From NCBI GenBank assembly GCA_020052445.1, contig JAGVPA010000076.1:1-36775 (forward strand): DNA of 36,775 nucleotides, in the 5' to 3' direction. Numbering within the stretch: the first letter of the stretch is position 1; each line of letters opens with the position of its first letter. This stretch comes from a bacterium. Lineage in GTDB: Bacteria > Patescibacteriota > Patescibacteriia > UBA9934 > GWF2-40-263. Below are positions 1 through 7,551 of the stretch, piece by piece. A program made the translations under genes and the position numbers. The notes beneath the pieces are model-generated. The model was not told where the DNA came from, ran no database searches, and worked only from the letters and a program-made list of their open reading frames with translations.

Positions 1-127
1 CCCCCACCCCAGCCCTCCCCCACCGTGGCGGTGAAGGAGGGAGATTAATTTTTTTATTTTAAACAACCGACTCAAAATAATTCTCCCTCCTTCGCATGCC
101 ACATGCAGGGGAGGGCTGGGGTGGGGG
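1..127. repeat. Family A palindromic repeat, copy 1 (contig edge)
   Basis: This is an imperfect inverted repeat. The left arm begins with a CCCCACCCCAGCCCTCCCCC-type sequence, and the right arm ends in the complementary GGGGAGGGCTGGGGTGGGGG type, with an AT-rich centre. Related copies lie at 803-922, 24697-24810, 33128-33237 and 33858-33970. It has no coding capacity, so it resembles a MITE or REP-like element. The contig starts exactly in it, as expected if the assembly broke at a multicopy repeat. Confidence 0.85.
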
Positions 128-130
128 AAG

Positions 131-201
131 TAACGCGGCCACCCTTCGCTCCTGGCGAGCTACGGAGTGGCAAGCGAGATCCCTCTCTGGCTCGGGATAC
201 C
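131..201 (+). repeat. Family B repeat, copy 1
   Basis: A GC-rich interspersed repeat with the core GCGAGCTACGGAGTGGCAAG followed by GCGAGATCCCTCTCTGGCTC. It directly abuts the family A copy. Relatives are at 926-962, 10448-10516, 29874-29985 (reverse) and 33824-33857 (reverse). Confidence 0.75.
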
Positions 202-229
202 CGTTAAAAGAAGACCGAGGTGAGGGGAC

Positions 230-778
230 TTACTCAAACCCACCCTCAGCCACATGCTCGGCTGGCGCATCGTTATCATCTCTGGCCTCGCGAGTAATGA
301 CTACTCGATCATAAGAAATTATATCTTTGTGTTCGCCGGCCCATTCTAAAACAAATTCGCCGGCGGAATTGGTGACCATTTCTCCGGTGGAGAAAAAATC
401 ATATGGGGTTTGACGAACCAACCAGCCTTCGTAAAATTCTGTCTCGCGATTTATTTCTGGCAGGCTGACGGTCACAGTGTGATACAGAACACCCTTTTCA
501 AAACTGCGAACCGCCGAACCGATTTCCAAACCACTGGCCAAACTTTTAATCACCGCTTCTTGTGACGAAAGATTTTCGGTTGAAACACTACTGGAAGAAT
601 TTGTTGCGACTTGATTACCAGAAACCACCTCGGCTGTCTCTTCCCCACCGACTTTTTTTTCCTCACCGCGCAAATGACGAAAACCTAAAATAAAAATAAC
701 CAAGGTTATAAAACCAAGTCCAACAATTTGTAAAAGCGAATTGAAACTTTTTGATTTTGATTTTTGATGATGGTACAT
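230..778 (-). CDS. Membrane-anchored protein with RskA-like C-terminal domain
   Basis: A 182-residue protein. Residues about 16-34 form one hydrophobic segment (LQIVGLGFITLVIFILGF), followed by a low-complexity acidic and Ser-rich linker and an extracytoplasmic domain. The domain carries an EGWLV...FFSTGEMV...EFVLEW...VVITRE pattern and a DAPAEHV tail, which resembles the C-terminal domain of RskA-type anti-sigma factors (W-L, then a late V-T-x-E and a Pro-Ala tail). No N-terminal zinc-finger or sigma-binding domain is present, so a real anti-sigma role is doubtful. The start ATG has no SD, and the upstream region is occupied by a family A repeat. The fold assignment is moderate and the function is unknown. 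Confidence 0.7.
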   Translation of the reverse strand: MYHHQKSKSKSFNSLLQIVGLGFITLVIFILGFRHLRGEEKKVGGEETAEVVSGNQVATNSSSSVSTENLSSQEAVIKSLASGLEIGSAVRSFEKGVLYHTVTVSLPEINRETEFYEGWLVRQTPYDFFSTGEMVTNSAGEFVLEWAGEHKDIISYDRVVITREARDDNDAPAEHVAEGGFE

Positions 779-802
779 ATTTTTTTAGGGTTACGAATCG
801 CC

Positions 803-922
803 CCCCCACCCCAGCCCTCCCCCACCGTGGCGGTGAAGGAGGGAGATTAATTTGATTTGGGAAAAAACCCAATTATTCTCCCTCCTTCGTATGCCGCATA
901 CGGGGGAGGGTTGGGGTGGGGG
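803..922. repeat. Family A palindromic repeat, copy 2
   Basis: Nearly the same left arm as the copy at 1-127 and a right arm ending GGGGGAGGGTTGGGGTGGGG. It lies just upstream of the start of the 230-778 gene, so any promoter of that gene must be inside or beyond the repeat. Confidence 0.85.
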
Positions 923-925
923 AAG

Positions 926-962
926 TAACGCGGCGAGATCCCTCTCTGGCTCGGGATGACGG
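926..962 (+). repeat. Family B repeat, copy 2 (short)
   Basis: A shortened family B copy (GCGAGATCCCTCTCTGGCTC then GGGATGACGG) that abuts the family A copy in the same order as at 1-201, so A and B behave as a composite unit here. Confidence 0.7.
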
Positions 963-1039
963 GTGGTTGGAATGTCTAATTTCTAATGACTAATGTCAAA
1001 TGAGGGAGGTTATTATTCTAAGAAATTAAGCTTCCAAAA

Positions 1040-1100
1040 TTCCACCGCCGACGGAGGCCTTTGACGGGGTCCCGCCAAAATCCTATGACGGCGGGAAATA
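1040..1100. repeat. Family C palindromic repeat, copy 1
   Basis: An imperfect palindrome built around CCGCCGACGGAGGCC and GGGGTCCCGCCAAAA, ending in GACGGCGGGAA. Similar copies are at 27170-27224 and 32308-32362. It lies just downstream of the helicase stop codon. The rest of 963-1127 is AT-rich with no recognisable signal. Confidence 0.75.
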
Positions 1101-1127
1101 ATTCGATAATAAAATAATTCAATAATT

Positions 1128-3230
1128 TCAAAGCTCATCGATATCGCGAAGGAACCCGAATTTTTTTTTGACTGGTGCTGACGGAATTTTTTCGCCCATT
1201 TTGTTTAGAACGATTACCGGTTCGTCTTCATCCCAATTTTCGATTTTTTCGTTTCGTTGTTTTAAGCCAAAACCGTGGCGTTCTTCGGCCATGATTTTTT
1301 TTGGTAACTCGGACAAAAACATTGATGGTTCGCTGATGGAATAATCACCGCTGCGACCGTCGGTTAATGGATAGGTTAAATACAAGCGATCGCGGGCTCT
1401 GGTCGCGGCCACGTAAAAAAGGCGGCGTTCTTCTTCGATTGCCCCTTCGATTAAAGCTCGTGGGTTTGGAAAAGCACCGTCGCGTAAGCCAATGACAAAA
1501 ACCGCATCCCATTCCAAACCTTTGGCTTGATGGATGGTCGACAAAACAATTTTTTCTGAATGATCGTTTTTATTGCCACTGTAATTTTCGGCCAGGGTGA
1601 CGTTGTCGAGAAAGGTGTGCAGGTTCGGCACGGTCTCGGCAAAAACCGCGAACTGTTCCAAGTCGTCCAAACGATCGCGAAAATCCGGCTGTTCGGCCTC
1701 CAGGTAATCTTTGTAACCCTGAGACACCACGGCTCGAATCATGTCCGAGGGTTGTGGCGAGGCTAACATGTGTTTCAAAATACCCCGACAAATTTCCCAG
1801 CCACTCGCCCCACGACCGGCGGTAATATTTTCCGAAGCCACGGCCTCGGCCAAAGTTTCAAATTGTCGAAGCTGTTCCAAAATCTTGCCAGCTGTCATGG
1901 AACCAATGCCTTGATAAAGTCCAAGGACTCTAAGCCAAGCCGCTTCATCTTTTATGTTGGCCAAAACTCGCAAGTGTGAAGAAACATCTTTAATGTGCGC
2001 GCGCTCAAAAAATCTCATACCACCACGAAATTCATAAGGCACATTGCGTTTCATGAGTTCGTATTCTAAAGGTTGAGCATGAAAAGCGGCCCGAAAAAGA
2101 ACAGCGATTTCTTTAGTTGGTACACCAGCAACTTTAAGATGAGTAATTTCATCGACAATCCGCCGAGCTTCCTCGAGGGTTGAAGCCGAAGAAATAATCT
2201 TTGGCAAAGAACCGGATTTTTTTATGGCCTGCAAAGATTTATCAAACTGACCTTGATTGTTTTTAATAATGTGATTGGCCAACGAAAGAATTTCTGGTGA
2301 AGAACGGTAGTTGGCCGTTAACCGAAAAACCTTGGCGTCAGAATAAGTTTTTGGAAAATCCAAAATATTTTTAATCTCGGCCGCCCGAAAAGAATAAATG
2401 CTTTGAGCATCATCACCAACCACCAAAAGGTTATGATGGACCGAAGATAATAAATGAACGATCTTGGCTTGAATTAAATTAGTATCCTGAAATTCATCAA
2501 CCAAAACATATTTGAAACGCGTGGCTAAATTATTTCTGACCACCTCGTGCTTTTGCAAAAGTTCCAAAAACATTAAAAGCAAATCATCAAAATCAACGGC
2601 GTTAGCGTCACGTTTGCGCGTCTCGTACAATTCCGCCACTCGCTCCAAAATCTGCGACATCATAACCAAAGCCGGACTGCGCCGTTCCAGCACCTCGCGC
2701 AAACCGGTGGTGGCGTTTCGCGAATAGCTGTAAGTATTCTGAAATGATGAAGGCGAAGGAAAACGTTTGTCACGCGAACTGTCGGCCCCGGCGTCCTTTA
2801 AACAAAGTTTGATGAGTGACTTGGAATCATCCTCATCAAGAATCGTAAAACTGTTGGTTCGTCCAACGAGCGAGGCATAAGAACGCAAAACTCGACTGGC
2901 GACTGAGTGAAAAGTGCCACCGATGACATCGGTCCTCACCCCTGGCACCCCTCTCCTGGCAGGAGAGGGGTCGGGGTTGGAGTTTGAGTTGGGGTGGTTG
3001 GTTAGATCTTTGACTCGAGTTAACATTTCCTTAGCGGCCTTGTTGGTAAAAGTCAGCAAAAGAATTTCCTCGGGTTTAATTCCCTGTTCCAAAAGATAAG
3101 CCACTCGATAAGTAACCGTGCGAGTTTTGCCAGAACCAGCACCGGCCAAAACCAAACACGGCCCGTCGCCATGTAGCACCACGTCGAGTTGCTCGGGGTT
3201 AAGTTCTTTTTGGTAATCAATCTTATTCAC
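1128..3230 (-). CDS. UvrD/PcrA/Rep-family superfamily 1 DNA helicase
   Basis: An ATP-dependent 3'-5' DNA helicase of the UvrD/PcrA/Rep type, 700 residues, acting in repair and replication restart. Visible motifs are Walker A AGAGSGKT (29-36), motif Ia LLTFTNKAAKEM, then GTFHS, VDEFQDTN (Walker B), GDDAQSIYSFRAA, STIHQAKGLEWDAVFV, and the late motif EERRLFYVAATRARDRLYL. The motif order is complete and the length is normal for the family. Residues about 77-101 (Asn/Pro/Arg-rich) are not typical of the family and coincide with a palindromic repeat placed in frame. The start codon is GTG, 9 nt below a good -10 box, so the mRNA is probably leaderless. UvrD and PcrA cannot be told apart without a tree. 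Confidence 0.95.
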   Translation of the reverse strand: MNKIDYQKELNPEQLDVVLHGDGPCLVLAGAGSGKTRTVTYRVAYLLEQGIKPEEILLLTFTNKAAKEMLTRVKDLTNHPNSNSNPDPSPARRGVPGVRTDVIGGTFHSVASRVLRSYASLVGRTNSFTILDEDDSKSLIKLCLKDAGADSSRDKRFPSPSSFQNTYSYSRNATTGLREVLERRSPALVMMSQILERVAELYETRKRDANAVDFDDLLLMFLELLQKHEVVRNNLATRFKYVLVDEFQDTNLIQAKIVHLLSSVHHNLLVVGDDAQSIYSFRAAEIKNILDFPKTYSDAKVFRLTANYRSSPEILSLANHIIKNNQGQFDKSLQAIKKSGSLPKIISSASTLEEARRIVDEITHLKVAGVPTKEIAVLFRAAFHAQPLEYELMKRNVPYEFRGGMRFFERAHIKDVSSHLRVLANIKDEAAWLRVLGLYQGIGSMTAGKILEQLRQFETLAEAVASENITAGRGASGWEICRGILKHMLASPQPSDMIRAVVSQGYKDYLEAEQPDFRDRLDDLEQFAVFAETVPNLHTFLDNVTLAENYSGNKNDHSEKIVLSTIHQAKGLEWDAVFVIGLRDGAFPNPRALIEGAIEEERRLFYVAATRARDRLYLTYPLTDGRSGDYSISEPSMFLSELPKKIMAEERHGFGLKQRNEKIENWDEDEPVIVLNKMGEKIPSAPVKKKFGFLRDIDEL
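2934..3005. repeat. Family D palindromic repeat inside the helicase gene
   Basis: The core CACCCCTCTCCTGGCAGGAG continues as AGGGGTCGGGGTTGGAG and matches intergenic copies at 35628-35805. Here it lies within the coding frame of the UvrD-like gene, adds roughly 25 residues, and does not break the frame. Confidence 0.8.
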
Positions 3231-3239
3231 AGTGGCAGT

Positions 3240-3267
3240 ATTTTAACACACCGAAATGAATGCTCAA
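3240..3267 (-). promoter_or_regulatory. Promoter of the UvrD-like helicase gene
   Basis: On the minus strand, TTGAGC (3262-3267), a 16-nt spacer, then TAAAAT (3240-3245). The GTG start is only 9 nt below the -10 box, so the predicted transcript has almost no 5' leader. Confidence 0.6.
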
Positions 3268-3270
3268 AAT

Positions 3271-3298
3271 AAAAAAACGACGCCTGCAAGCAGACGTC
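3271..3298 (-). terminator. Rho-independent terminator of GC-rich unit I
   Basis: Read on the minus strand, GACGTCTG, loop CTTG, CAGGCGTC, then a G and seven Ts. The 8-bp stem has one G-U pair. It ends the unit containing the 36-residue ORF and lies directly upstream of the helicase promoter. Confidence 0.8.
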
Positions 3299-3331
3299 AC
3301 GGTATCCGAGAGGAAGGTGTGATTGGAAAGA

Positions 3332-3442
3332 TCAACGACAGCAGTCCTCGGCTCGATGTCGAGCCAGGTAATAGACGCCGGCTGTCCAACCGACTACATC
3401 GGCGATCGGCCAAGCTGGTTTCACGAAAGCAAGGAGAAACAT
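3332..3442 (-). CDS. 36-residue ORF with strong SD, in GC-rich unit I
   Basis: A small ORF beginning MFLLAFVKPAWPIADVVGWT and ending in Arg/Cys-rich sequence (DCCR). The ATG follows GGAGG by 6 nt, a textbook Shine-Dalgarno arrangement that housekeeping genes in this window do not show. The first 27 residues are mostly hydrophobic or aromatic and could sit in a membrane; the end is charged. It lies between an upstream hairpin with a T-tract (3506-3538) and the terminator at 3271-3298. I do not recognise a family. It could be a chance ORF, but the SD, composition and terminator favour a real gene. Confidence 0.5.
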   Translation of the reverse strand: MFLLAFVKPAWPIADVVGWTAGVYYLARHRAEDCCR

Positions 3443-3505
3443 TCTGACCTCCAGCCGCTGGGAAGAAAGCGGTGCCGACACGGTAACAAAAAGACTTTAA
3501 AAAAG

Positions 3506-3538
3506 CAAAAAAATACCGTGCAGGAGAAGCCCACACGG
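3506..3538 (-). terminator. Probable terminator of the secreted-protein gene
   Basis: On the minus strand, CCGTG, a 13-nt loop, CACGG, then TATTTTTTT. It lies just below the stop codon at 3563. The stem is short, so partial read-through to the 36-residue ORF is possible. Confidence 0.55.
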
Positions 3539-3562
3539 ATGGGTCGCGAATCGCGACGAAGG

Positions 3563-4639
3563 TCAGAAGATGATGATGCCACCGGGAAGTGGGAGGCCGT
3601 CCGCTCCAACATAGAGATTCGGGGTGGTACCGTCGTACCATCGGATGCTTACGACCGCAGGGTGAACACTGTCATCACCGACAGCGCTTGCACCGGTCGT
3701 GTCGAGATGGATATGGTATTCCGTCAACGTCAACGTCAACGTCAACGCCCCCGCCAGCACCGTGTCACTCAGGTCGGTGACAGTGGCGAAGCCCACCACT
3801 TGATCGGCGCCCGCCGTGGCGCAGTCAATCGCATCCACCGAAAAGAATGTCCAGGTGCCGCCCAAGGAGTACCCCTGTGCATCGACGATGTCCCACTTGG
3901 ACGAATCGCCGAGCTGACCGCAGGTGTTCCAACCTGAGATCGCGTTGTCGGTGGTGGTCAGCGTCGTAGAGATACCTTCGAGTCCGATATCACCACCCAC
4001 ATCGGCAGAAATACCAAACCCTTGGATCTCTCGGAAGCCTCTGATACCCGCTCCATCCGGGCTTGCGGCCAGTGGGGAGACGGTCGGCTGGCTGTCGTGC
4101 CAGATCTTCCGAGGGCCCAGTACGAGGTTCGTGATAGACTGGGGCCCGAAGACCCGGTATGGTACACAGAGTCCTGTGGCCGAAGCACCTGTGTCGACCC
4201 AGTTGACCCGGACGAGATCGCCAGGAACAGCCAGACTTGAAGTCGCGTCGACCCAGACGCTCATGGTTTCGAGCGGCTGCCCTATGTGACGAACCGTAAC
4301 CCGCCCTTGGAAGCAGGCGAGCCTGTTGACAGGAACGGTCGAGACCGTAACCTGGCTCGCCAGACTATAGTTGTAGTAGCCCACTGTAACCAAGCCGTCG
4401 ACTCCGATGACCTCGAGACAGAAGGAGTTGAGTTCCATCGGCACACCGGTCGATCCGAACTCAAACTCGGACATCAGAACGGCGGTGTCGCCGCTGAGGA
4501 TGATGTCCCCATCAGGCGGCATCGTCTCCGCCGCGGAGACGACCAGCCGGGCTGGTGCCGGTGCGGGGGCCGCGTTGACTGGACCAGCAAGCACGAGCGT
4601 GCTGGCAAGGATAGTAATGAAGGAAAGGATCTGAAGCAT
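3563..4639 (-). CDS. Secreted protein of unknown function, GC-rich unit I
   Basis: The preferred start (4639) gives 358 residues beginning MLQILSFITILASTLVLAG, a clear signal peptide with probable cleavage after VNA. GGTGAG lies 9 nt upstream of this ATG, whereas the in-frame ATG at 4663 has no SD and would add a hydrophilic extension. The mature part is Thr/Ser/Gly/Val-rich, likely beta-sheet, with several Cys residues, and ends in YVGADGLPLPGGIIIF. A TCAACG-type repeat encodes LTLTLTLT near the C terminus. The base composition and C/G-ending codons differ sharply from the neighbouring genes, suggesting transfer or a specialised class. I do not recognise the family. A surface or adhesion role is inference only. 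Confidence 0.75.
   Translation of the reverse strand: MLQILSFITILASTLVLAGPVNAAPAPAPARLVVSAAETMPPDGDIILSGDTAVLMSEFEFGSTGVPMELNSFCLEVIGVDGLVTVGYYNYSLASQVTVSTVPVNRLACFQGRVTVRHIGQPLETMSVWVDATSSLAVPGDLVRVNWVDTGASATGLCVPYRVFGPQSITNLVLGPRKIWHDSQPTVSPLAASPDGAGIRGFREIQGFGISADVGGDIGLEGISTTLTTTDNAISGWNTCGQLGDSSKWDIVDAQGYSLGGTWTFFSVDAIDCATAGADQVVGFATVTDLSDTVLAGALTLTLTLTEYHIHLDTTGASAVGDDSVHPAVVSIRWYDGTTPNLYVGADGLPLPGGIIIF
3723..3746. repeat. Hexanucleotide microsatellite (four units)
   Basis: Four tandem GTCAAC units inside the secreted-protein gene encode alternating Leu-Thr. Gain or loss of a unit would keep the frame and change the length by two residues. Confidence 0.85.
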
Positions 4640-4706
4640 CTGTGGTCTCTCACCTCGATTCATTGTTCATTGTTCTCACAAACCCCAGAGGTATCCGGGG
4701 CCGGAC

Positions 4707-4735
4707 ACCGTAATTGAAAAACCAAAAAAAGTCAA
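4707..4735 (-). promoter_or_regulatory. Promoter of GC-rich unit I with +1 hairpin
   Basis: On the minus strand, TTGACT (4730-4735), a 17-nt spacer, then TACGGT (4707-4712). The predicted start falls near 4700, where CCCCGGA-TACC-TCTGGGG (4700-4683) forms a 7-bp hairpin with a tetraloop at the very 5' end of the transcript. Confidence 0.6.
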
Positions 4736-4747
4736 GGCTCCATATAC

Positions 4748-4777
4748 AAAATCGTCGGCCTCACAGCCGACGATTTT
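4748..4777 (-). terminator. Terminator downstream of the DUF2207 gene
   Basis: A perfect 12-bp inverted repeat, AAAATCGTCGGC and GCCGACGATTTT, with a 6-nt loop, located 10 nt below the DUF2207 stop codon. It is A-rich before and T-rich after, so it could work in either direction. Confidence 0.8.
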
Positions 4778-4787
4778 AAATTTCTTT

Positions 4788-6473
4788 TTACCAACTTCCG
4801 CCACCTCCACCGCCTCCGCCACCACCTGACGAACCACCACCAGAAGAAGATGGGGTGGTTAAAGAAGTTGATGATTGGACAAAAGAGTTCAGGCTGCTGT
4901 TAAAACTCGTAAAACTAAATGAAGTCGAGGTGCCGACATACCAAGTTGGTGACTCTTGCATCAGACCGGCAAAAGTTTTGATCCACTTATCGGCCACGCC
5001 AAAAACAATGGCGTAAGGCAAAAGTTTTTCGAAAATTCCTTCTTTCTCTTGCCACTGAATTCGATATTTTTCAGCGGTCGTCAAAAATAATTTGAAACCT
5101 TTTATTTTGTCATTGGTGTCGGTGCCTTTTTGGGTACGCCTGATCATGATCGCGCCAAAGACAAATAATTCAACTGCAATCAAACCAAAACCAACGGCCA
5201 CAAAATAGCGTTCAAAAATTCCAATAAAAGCCGTGCCGAGCATTATGGCTAAAACCATAGCCAACCCGCCAAAACCAAGATACCAAGAACGAACTTTTTC
5301 TGGATCACTTGGCACATAACCTTTTTCTATCAAAGATTCCCAGATCAACTTATCCATACTTAATCTAGCTTTAACAAATTCCGTCCGACATTCGGCTAAA
5401 ATTACTTCTGGTTTTTCGGCGAAAACTTTTTTCAAAAGATCTTTTTCAAAATCTCGTAATTTACTGTCGACCTCTTTCAATTTGATCAATTTATATTTAA
5501 GACTTTTGTACCAACGAACTTCTCCAGACAATTCTTCAATCTTCAAATAACCGCGAACTGCCAAATCAATCATTGTCGCCGTCACTGCACTGTCCTTCAA
5601 GCCAGAATAATAAAGCGACGAAATTTCGAAAGGCGACAAATTATCCGGCGGTTCGTATTCGGCAATAATTGTGCCACGACCTTTTGGGTCACGCCCATTT
5701 TTTGACCAAATTCCGTAAAGGATAAAAAAAGCCAGGAGGGGCAACAAAAGAAAAAACCAATCCCAATTATCTTTTAAAAAAGTTACGATGATTTCTTTCT
5801 GCGTTGGAAAGTAAAAAGAAACGGCTGGTTGGAAATTAACCAGCATGGTCATGTTGTAAACTGTAGATGAAGTGAGTGAATTTTTGTCTGCAGAAATTTC
5901 GCAAGTTTCGCCGGTCTCTGAATACCAACCGCCCCAGCAGGTCGCAGCATTTTGACTTGAACCGTCTGGCAAAACCACTTCTGAGGTTACTGACATAATT
6001 GGAGCATCCCACTTGTCCTCGGCCACATTCCAATACCAAGTGACCGTGCCGTCTTTTTCGTAAATCATGGCGTTACTGACTTTGTATTTAATGGCGTAAA
6101 CAAAATGACCAGAAAAAGTTTTTTCCGGGTCGCCAATTTTAACTGTCAGATAAGCACCATTACTAATATTTTCGTACGGTTCCGGAACACCATTTTTGGT
6201 CACTGATAAAACCTCGATCGGCATGACTTTGTGAATGATTTTGTAAGTGTTGTAGTATCTCGGAATATCGCGATACAAACCATGTCGCTCACCCAAAAAA
6301 TCTCCGGTGATGGTTTCGCTGACGACAAAAGTTGAGTCATTATTTATGACCGTTTTAACGTCGATACTATCCAAAGTGTAACCACCAAGACTTTCTTCGG
6401 CCTTGACTGGAGAGACTAAGATGGCAACCGAAAAAATCAGAGCGCAGAAGGTTGATAGGAGAAATTTTTTCAT
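4788..6473 (-). CDS. DUF2207 domain membrane protein with Gly-rich tail
   Basis: 561 residues. An N-terminal signal sequence (1-25, ending PVKA) precedes the DUF2207 extracytoplasmic domain (about 28-210), with typical patterns such as TITGDFLGERHGLYRDIPRYY and VTWYWNVAEDKWDAPI. A membrane segment follows near 237-257 (WFFLLLPLLAFFILYGIW), then a cytoplasmic region and two more membrane segments near 398-440. The C terminus is GGGSSGGGGGGGGGGSW, a hallmark of the family. The molecular function of DUF2207 proteins is not established. It lies downstream of mltG on the same strand, separated by a repeat, so cotranscription is plausible, and it ends at a strong hairpin. Confidence 0.92.
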   Translation of the reverse strand: MKKFLLSTFCALIFSVAILVSPVKAEESLGGYTLDSIDVKTVINNDSTFVVSETITGDFLGERHGLYRDIPRYYNTYKIIHKVMPIEVLSVTKNGVPEPYENISNGAYLTVKIGDPEKTFSGHFVYAIKYKVSNAMIYEKDGTVTWYWNVAEDKWDAPIMSVTSEVVLPDGSSQNAATCWGGWYSETGETCEISADKNSLTSSTVYNMTMLVNFQPAVSFYFPTQKEIIVTFLKDNWDWFFLLLPLLAFFILYGIWSKNGRDPKGRGTIIAEYEPPDNLSPFEISSLYYSGLKDSAVTATMIDLAVRGYLKIEELSGEVRWYKSLKYKLIKLKEVDSKLRDFEKDLLKKVFAEKPEVILAECRTEFVKARLSMDKLIWESLIEKGYVPSDPEKVRSWYLGFGGLAMVLAIMLGTAFIGIFERYFVAVGFGLIAVELFVFGAIMIRRTQKGTDTNDKIKGFKLFLTTAEKYRIQWQEKEGIFEKLLPYAIVFGVADKWIKTFAGLMQESPTWYVGTSTSFSFTSFNSSLNSFVQSSTSLTTPSSSGGGSSGGGGGGGGGGSW

Positions 6474-6480
6474 AGACTTG

Positions 6481-6523
6481 ACCCCAACCCTCTCCCGCCG
6501 GAGAGGGAGAGTTAGAGTAAGGA
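6481..6523. repeat. Family D-like palindromic repeat
   Basis: CCCTCTCCCGCCGGAGAGGG within CCCCAAC...GTTAGAG flanks. It fills the gap between mltG and the DUF2207 gene. Confidence 0.7.
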
Positions 6524-6525
6524 TT

Positions 6526-7551
6526 TTATTTCAAATACAAAACTTTATTTTCATTTTGTTCATCGTTCGTTCTGGCATAATGAACGTTTCCCTCTGCGTC
6601 AGTTAAAAAATACCAGGCGTCGTTGGCTTCAGGATAAATTACTGCTTTGATAGCTGAAAGACTAGGATTGCAAATTGGACCTGGTGGCAGATCTGGATAT
6701 TTGTAGGTGTTGTAAAGCGAGTCGACCGAACGATCGAAATCGGAAGTGTAAACGTTTTTGTCATCATTGCCGACGATATAATGGACTGTCGAATCGGCTT
6801 GAAGCGCCATACCAACATCGAGACGACGCCAGAATAAATCAGCGACTTTGGCCCGATCGGCATCGGTCGTCACTTCTTTCTCGACAATCGAGGCAAGCGT
6901 CAGAACCTCGTGAATGGTTTTTCCTTGATTGGTAATTTCAACTCGCAATTCCGGTGATAATTTTTCGCCAAAATTTGTTAAAAGCTTGTAAGTTAAATCA
7001 TCTGGAAAACCACTACGAGAAACTCGATAAGTATCTGGAAACAAATAACCTTCCAAAGGAAAACCCATAAAATCTGTAAATATAAAAGAAAAAGTTTCCT
7101 CCCATTTTGTATCATCTAAACCCTCAAGCCAAACTTGGCCTTGCCCATCACCAAAAGCCATATCAATCCGTTCGGTCATTTGTTCAATATTTAAACCTTC
7201 GGGAAAAGTTATAGTGACTTCGTCAGAAGCCACCGAGGTCATTAACGAAACAATCGAAGCGTAGTTTGAGCCTTCTTTTATAGTGAATTCACCGGGTTGA
7301 AAATCTTTGGTGGCTTTTATAAGACGAACGTAAAGTTTAAAACCAAAACGACTGGGAATAAGCTCGAGTTTTTTGAGGTTGACACTAATATTATCCGTGG
7401 CCGAACCAGGTTCGACCGTGACGACCACTGATTCGGCATCACGACTTGGTGTTCGTAAAAAAGCATCCCAAATAAAAGAAGCGCCTAAAATTGTACCCAC
7501 CAAAAAAAGTACACCACAAGTAATCACTAAAAATCTAGCCAAGGTTTTCAT
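6526..7551 (-). CDS. mltG: Endolytic murein transglycosylase MltG (YceG-like)
   Basis: A membrane-anchored lytic transglycosylase that cleaves nascent glycan strands during peptidoglycan synthesis. It has 341 residues. An N-terminal membrane segment spans about 7-30 (FLVITCGVLFLVGTILGASF), followed by a LysM-like part and the YceG catalytic domain. The catalytic Glu lies in ASIVEKEV (about 218-225), and the family signature LPPGPICNPSLSAIKAVIYP is intact, as is the end WYFLTDAEGNVHYARTNDE. Its ATG overlaps the stop of the upstream manC gene by 4 bases, so the two are translationally coupled. Confidence 0.95.
   Translation of the reverse strand: MKTLARFLVITCGVLFLVGTILGASFIWDAFLRTPSRDAESVVVTVEPGSATDNISVNLKKLELIPSRFGFKLYVRLIKATKDFQPGEFTIKEGSNYASIVSLMTSVASDEVTITFPEGLNIEQMTERIDMAFGDGQGQVWLEGLDDTKWEETFSFIFTDFMGFPLEGYLFPDTYRVSRSGFPDDLTYKLLTNFGEKLSPELRVEITNQGKTIHEVLTLASIVEKEVTTDADRAKVADLFWRRLDVGMALQADSTVHYIVGNDDKNVYTSDFDRSVDSLYNTYKYPDLPPGPICNPSLSAIKAVIYPEANDAWYFLTDAEGNVHYARTNDEQNENKVLYLK

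Noticed and set aside
3297-3641. 114-residue minus-strand ORF across unit I
   Set aside because: It crosses a terminator-like T-tract, has no SD, and overlaps the better supported 36-residue ORF and the end of the secreted-protein gene.
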